64,000 nt of DNA from Glandiceps talaboti (taxonomy: Eukaryota; Hemichordata; Enteropneusta; Spengelidae): assembly GCF_964340395.1 (NCBI RefSeq), contig NC_135561.1, positions 8,991,232 to 9,055,231 of the forward strand, written 5' to 3'. Below the pieces are notes generated by a model, which was not told where the DNA came from, made no database searches, and saw nothing but the letters and a program-made list of their open reading frames with translations. Numbering within the stretch: the stretch's first letter is position 1; the number at the start of each line of letters is the position of its first letter. Below are positions 63,513-64,000 of this stretch, piece after piece. The translations under genes and the position numbers were made by a program.

Positions 63513-64000
63513 AATCATAGCCACTAGAAACAATGGAAGTGCATTTCTTTACAAAAAAATAGTGCTTCATGTGGACTTAGGGTGTCGAATGATAAGTAAA
63601 TACAGAATTTATCAAACGTCAAACATCTTTCCTATGTACACATTGCGATAAAAGGTAGACAACATTTTCACCATTTGAACTACAGCAGAAATATCGAAGG
63701 GACCGCTGAAAGACTTTGTATCATACACATTTTATGTTCCCCAAGAACAATTTAGATAGATAAGAAACAGGCTTCCCACAGACCAGTCACGACAAATATA
63801 AACAATACCATCCGGTCCCAACTGATACACAGACACACACAAAGTCCTTGGAACAAAGAAGCTTTTTAATGACATCACATTGCAGGCTTAGATTTTGACA
63901 CATACCAATTGATGATAGCAAGAATTTGAGTCTGCTTGCATAGTTCCCGTGATGACGTGTGTACACATACAGTGTTTGCTTGTCAGCAGGAATGTGGTGT

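Overview
This is AT-rich genomic DNA from an animal. Coding sequence is split into short exons with GT-AG introns, introns reach about 9 kb, and microsatellites, minisatellites and decayed transposons fill most of the window. Gene content (a kringle fused to a short-chain-collagen-C4-like domain, an SLC22 transporter, a rhodopsin-family GPCR, ABHD13) suggests a marine invertebrate, perhaps a hemichordate or lancelet. The species cannot be fixed from sequence alone. I found no rRNA gene, no convincing intact tRNA gene and no CRISPR array.

All recognised protein genes lie on the minus strand. From left to right: a non-LTR reverse-transcriptase remnant (1-735); the first coding exon of an SLC22 organic-ion transporter (1997-2405), whose other exons lie left of the window; a five-exon secreted kringle plus C4-like gene (3795-9883) carrying a frameshift in exon 2 and a nonsense codon in the kringle exon; a broken last-exon relic of a paralogue (11414-11588); a small secreted-peptide-like ORF with an in-frame stop (13041-13244); a long stretch without recognised genes (13.3-31.6 kb); a four-exon, 896-residue class A GPCR (31625-45269) with a very long cytoplasmic tail; and the last three coding exons of ABHD13 (61910-63023), whose 5' exons lie right of the window.

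Between and inside these genes are a nested pair of terminal-inverted-repeat transposons with readable target-site duplications and a related unoccupied site elsewhere in the window (5370-7454, compared with 29606-29615); three copies of a 2-2.3 kb hAT-like element; three copies of a roughly 400-bp MITE; a tRNA-derived SINE; minisatellites with 41-, 42- and 35-bp units; and two adjoining near-perfect palindromes. The most striking item is a complete hammerhead self-cleaving ribozyme core at 35227-35275. It sits in the loop of a perfect 54-bp inverted repeat, next to (TA)n tracts, in GPCR intron 2. A second, decayed hammerhead-like motif lies about 200 bp away. This layout suggests the terminal structure of a Penelope-like or retrozyme-type retroelement.

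The genes show no common pathway. All exon boundaries come from splice-site and reading-frame agreement read by eye, and family names come from recognised motifs, not searches.
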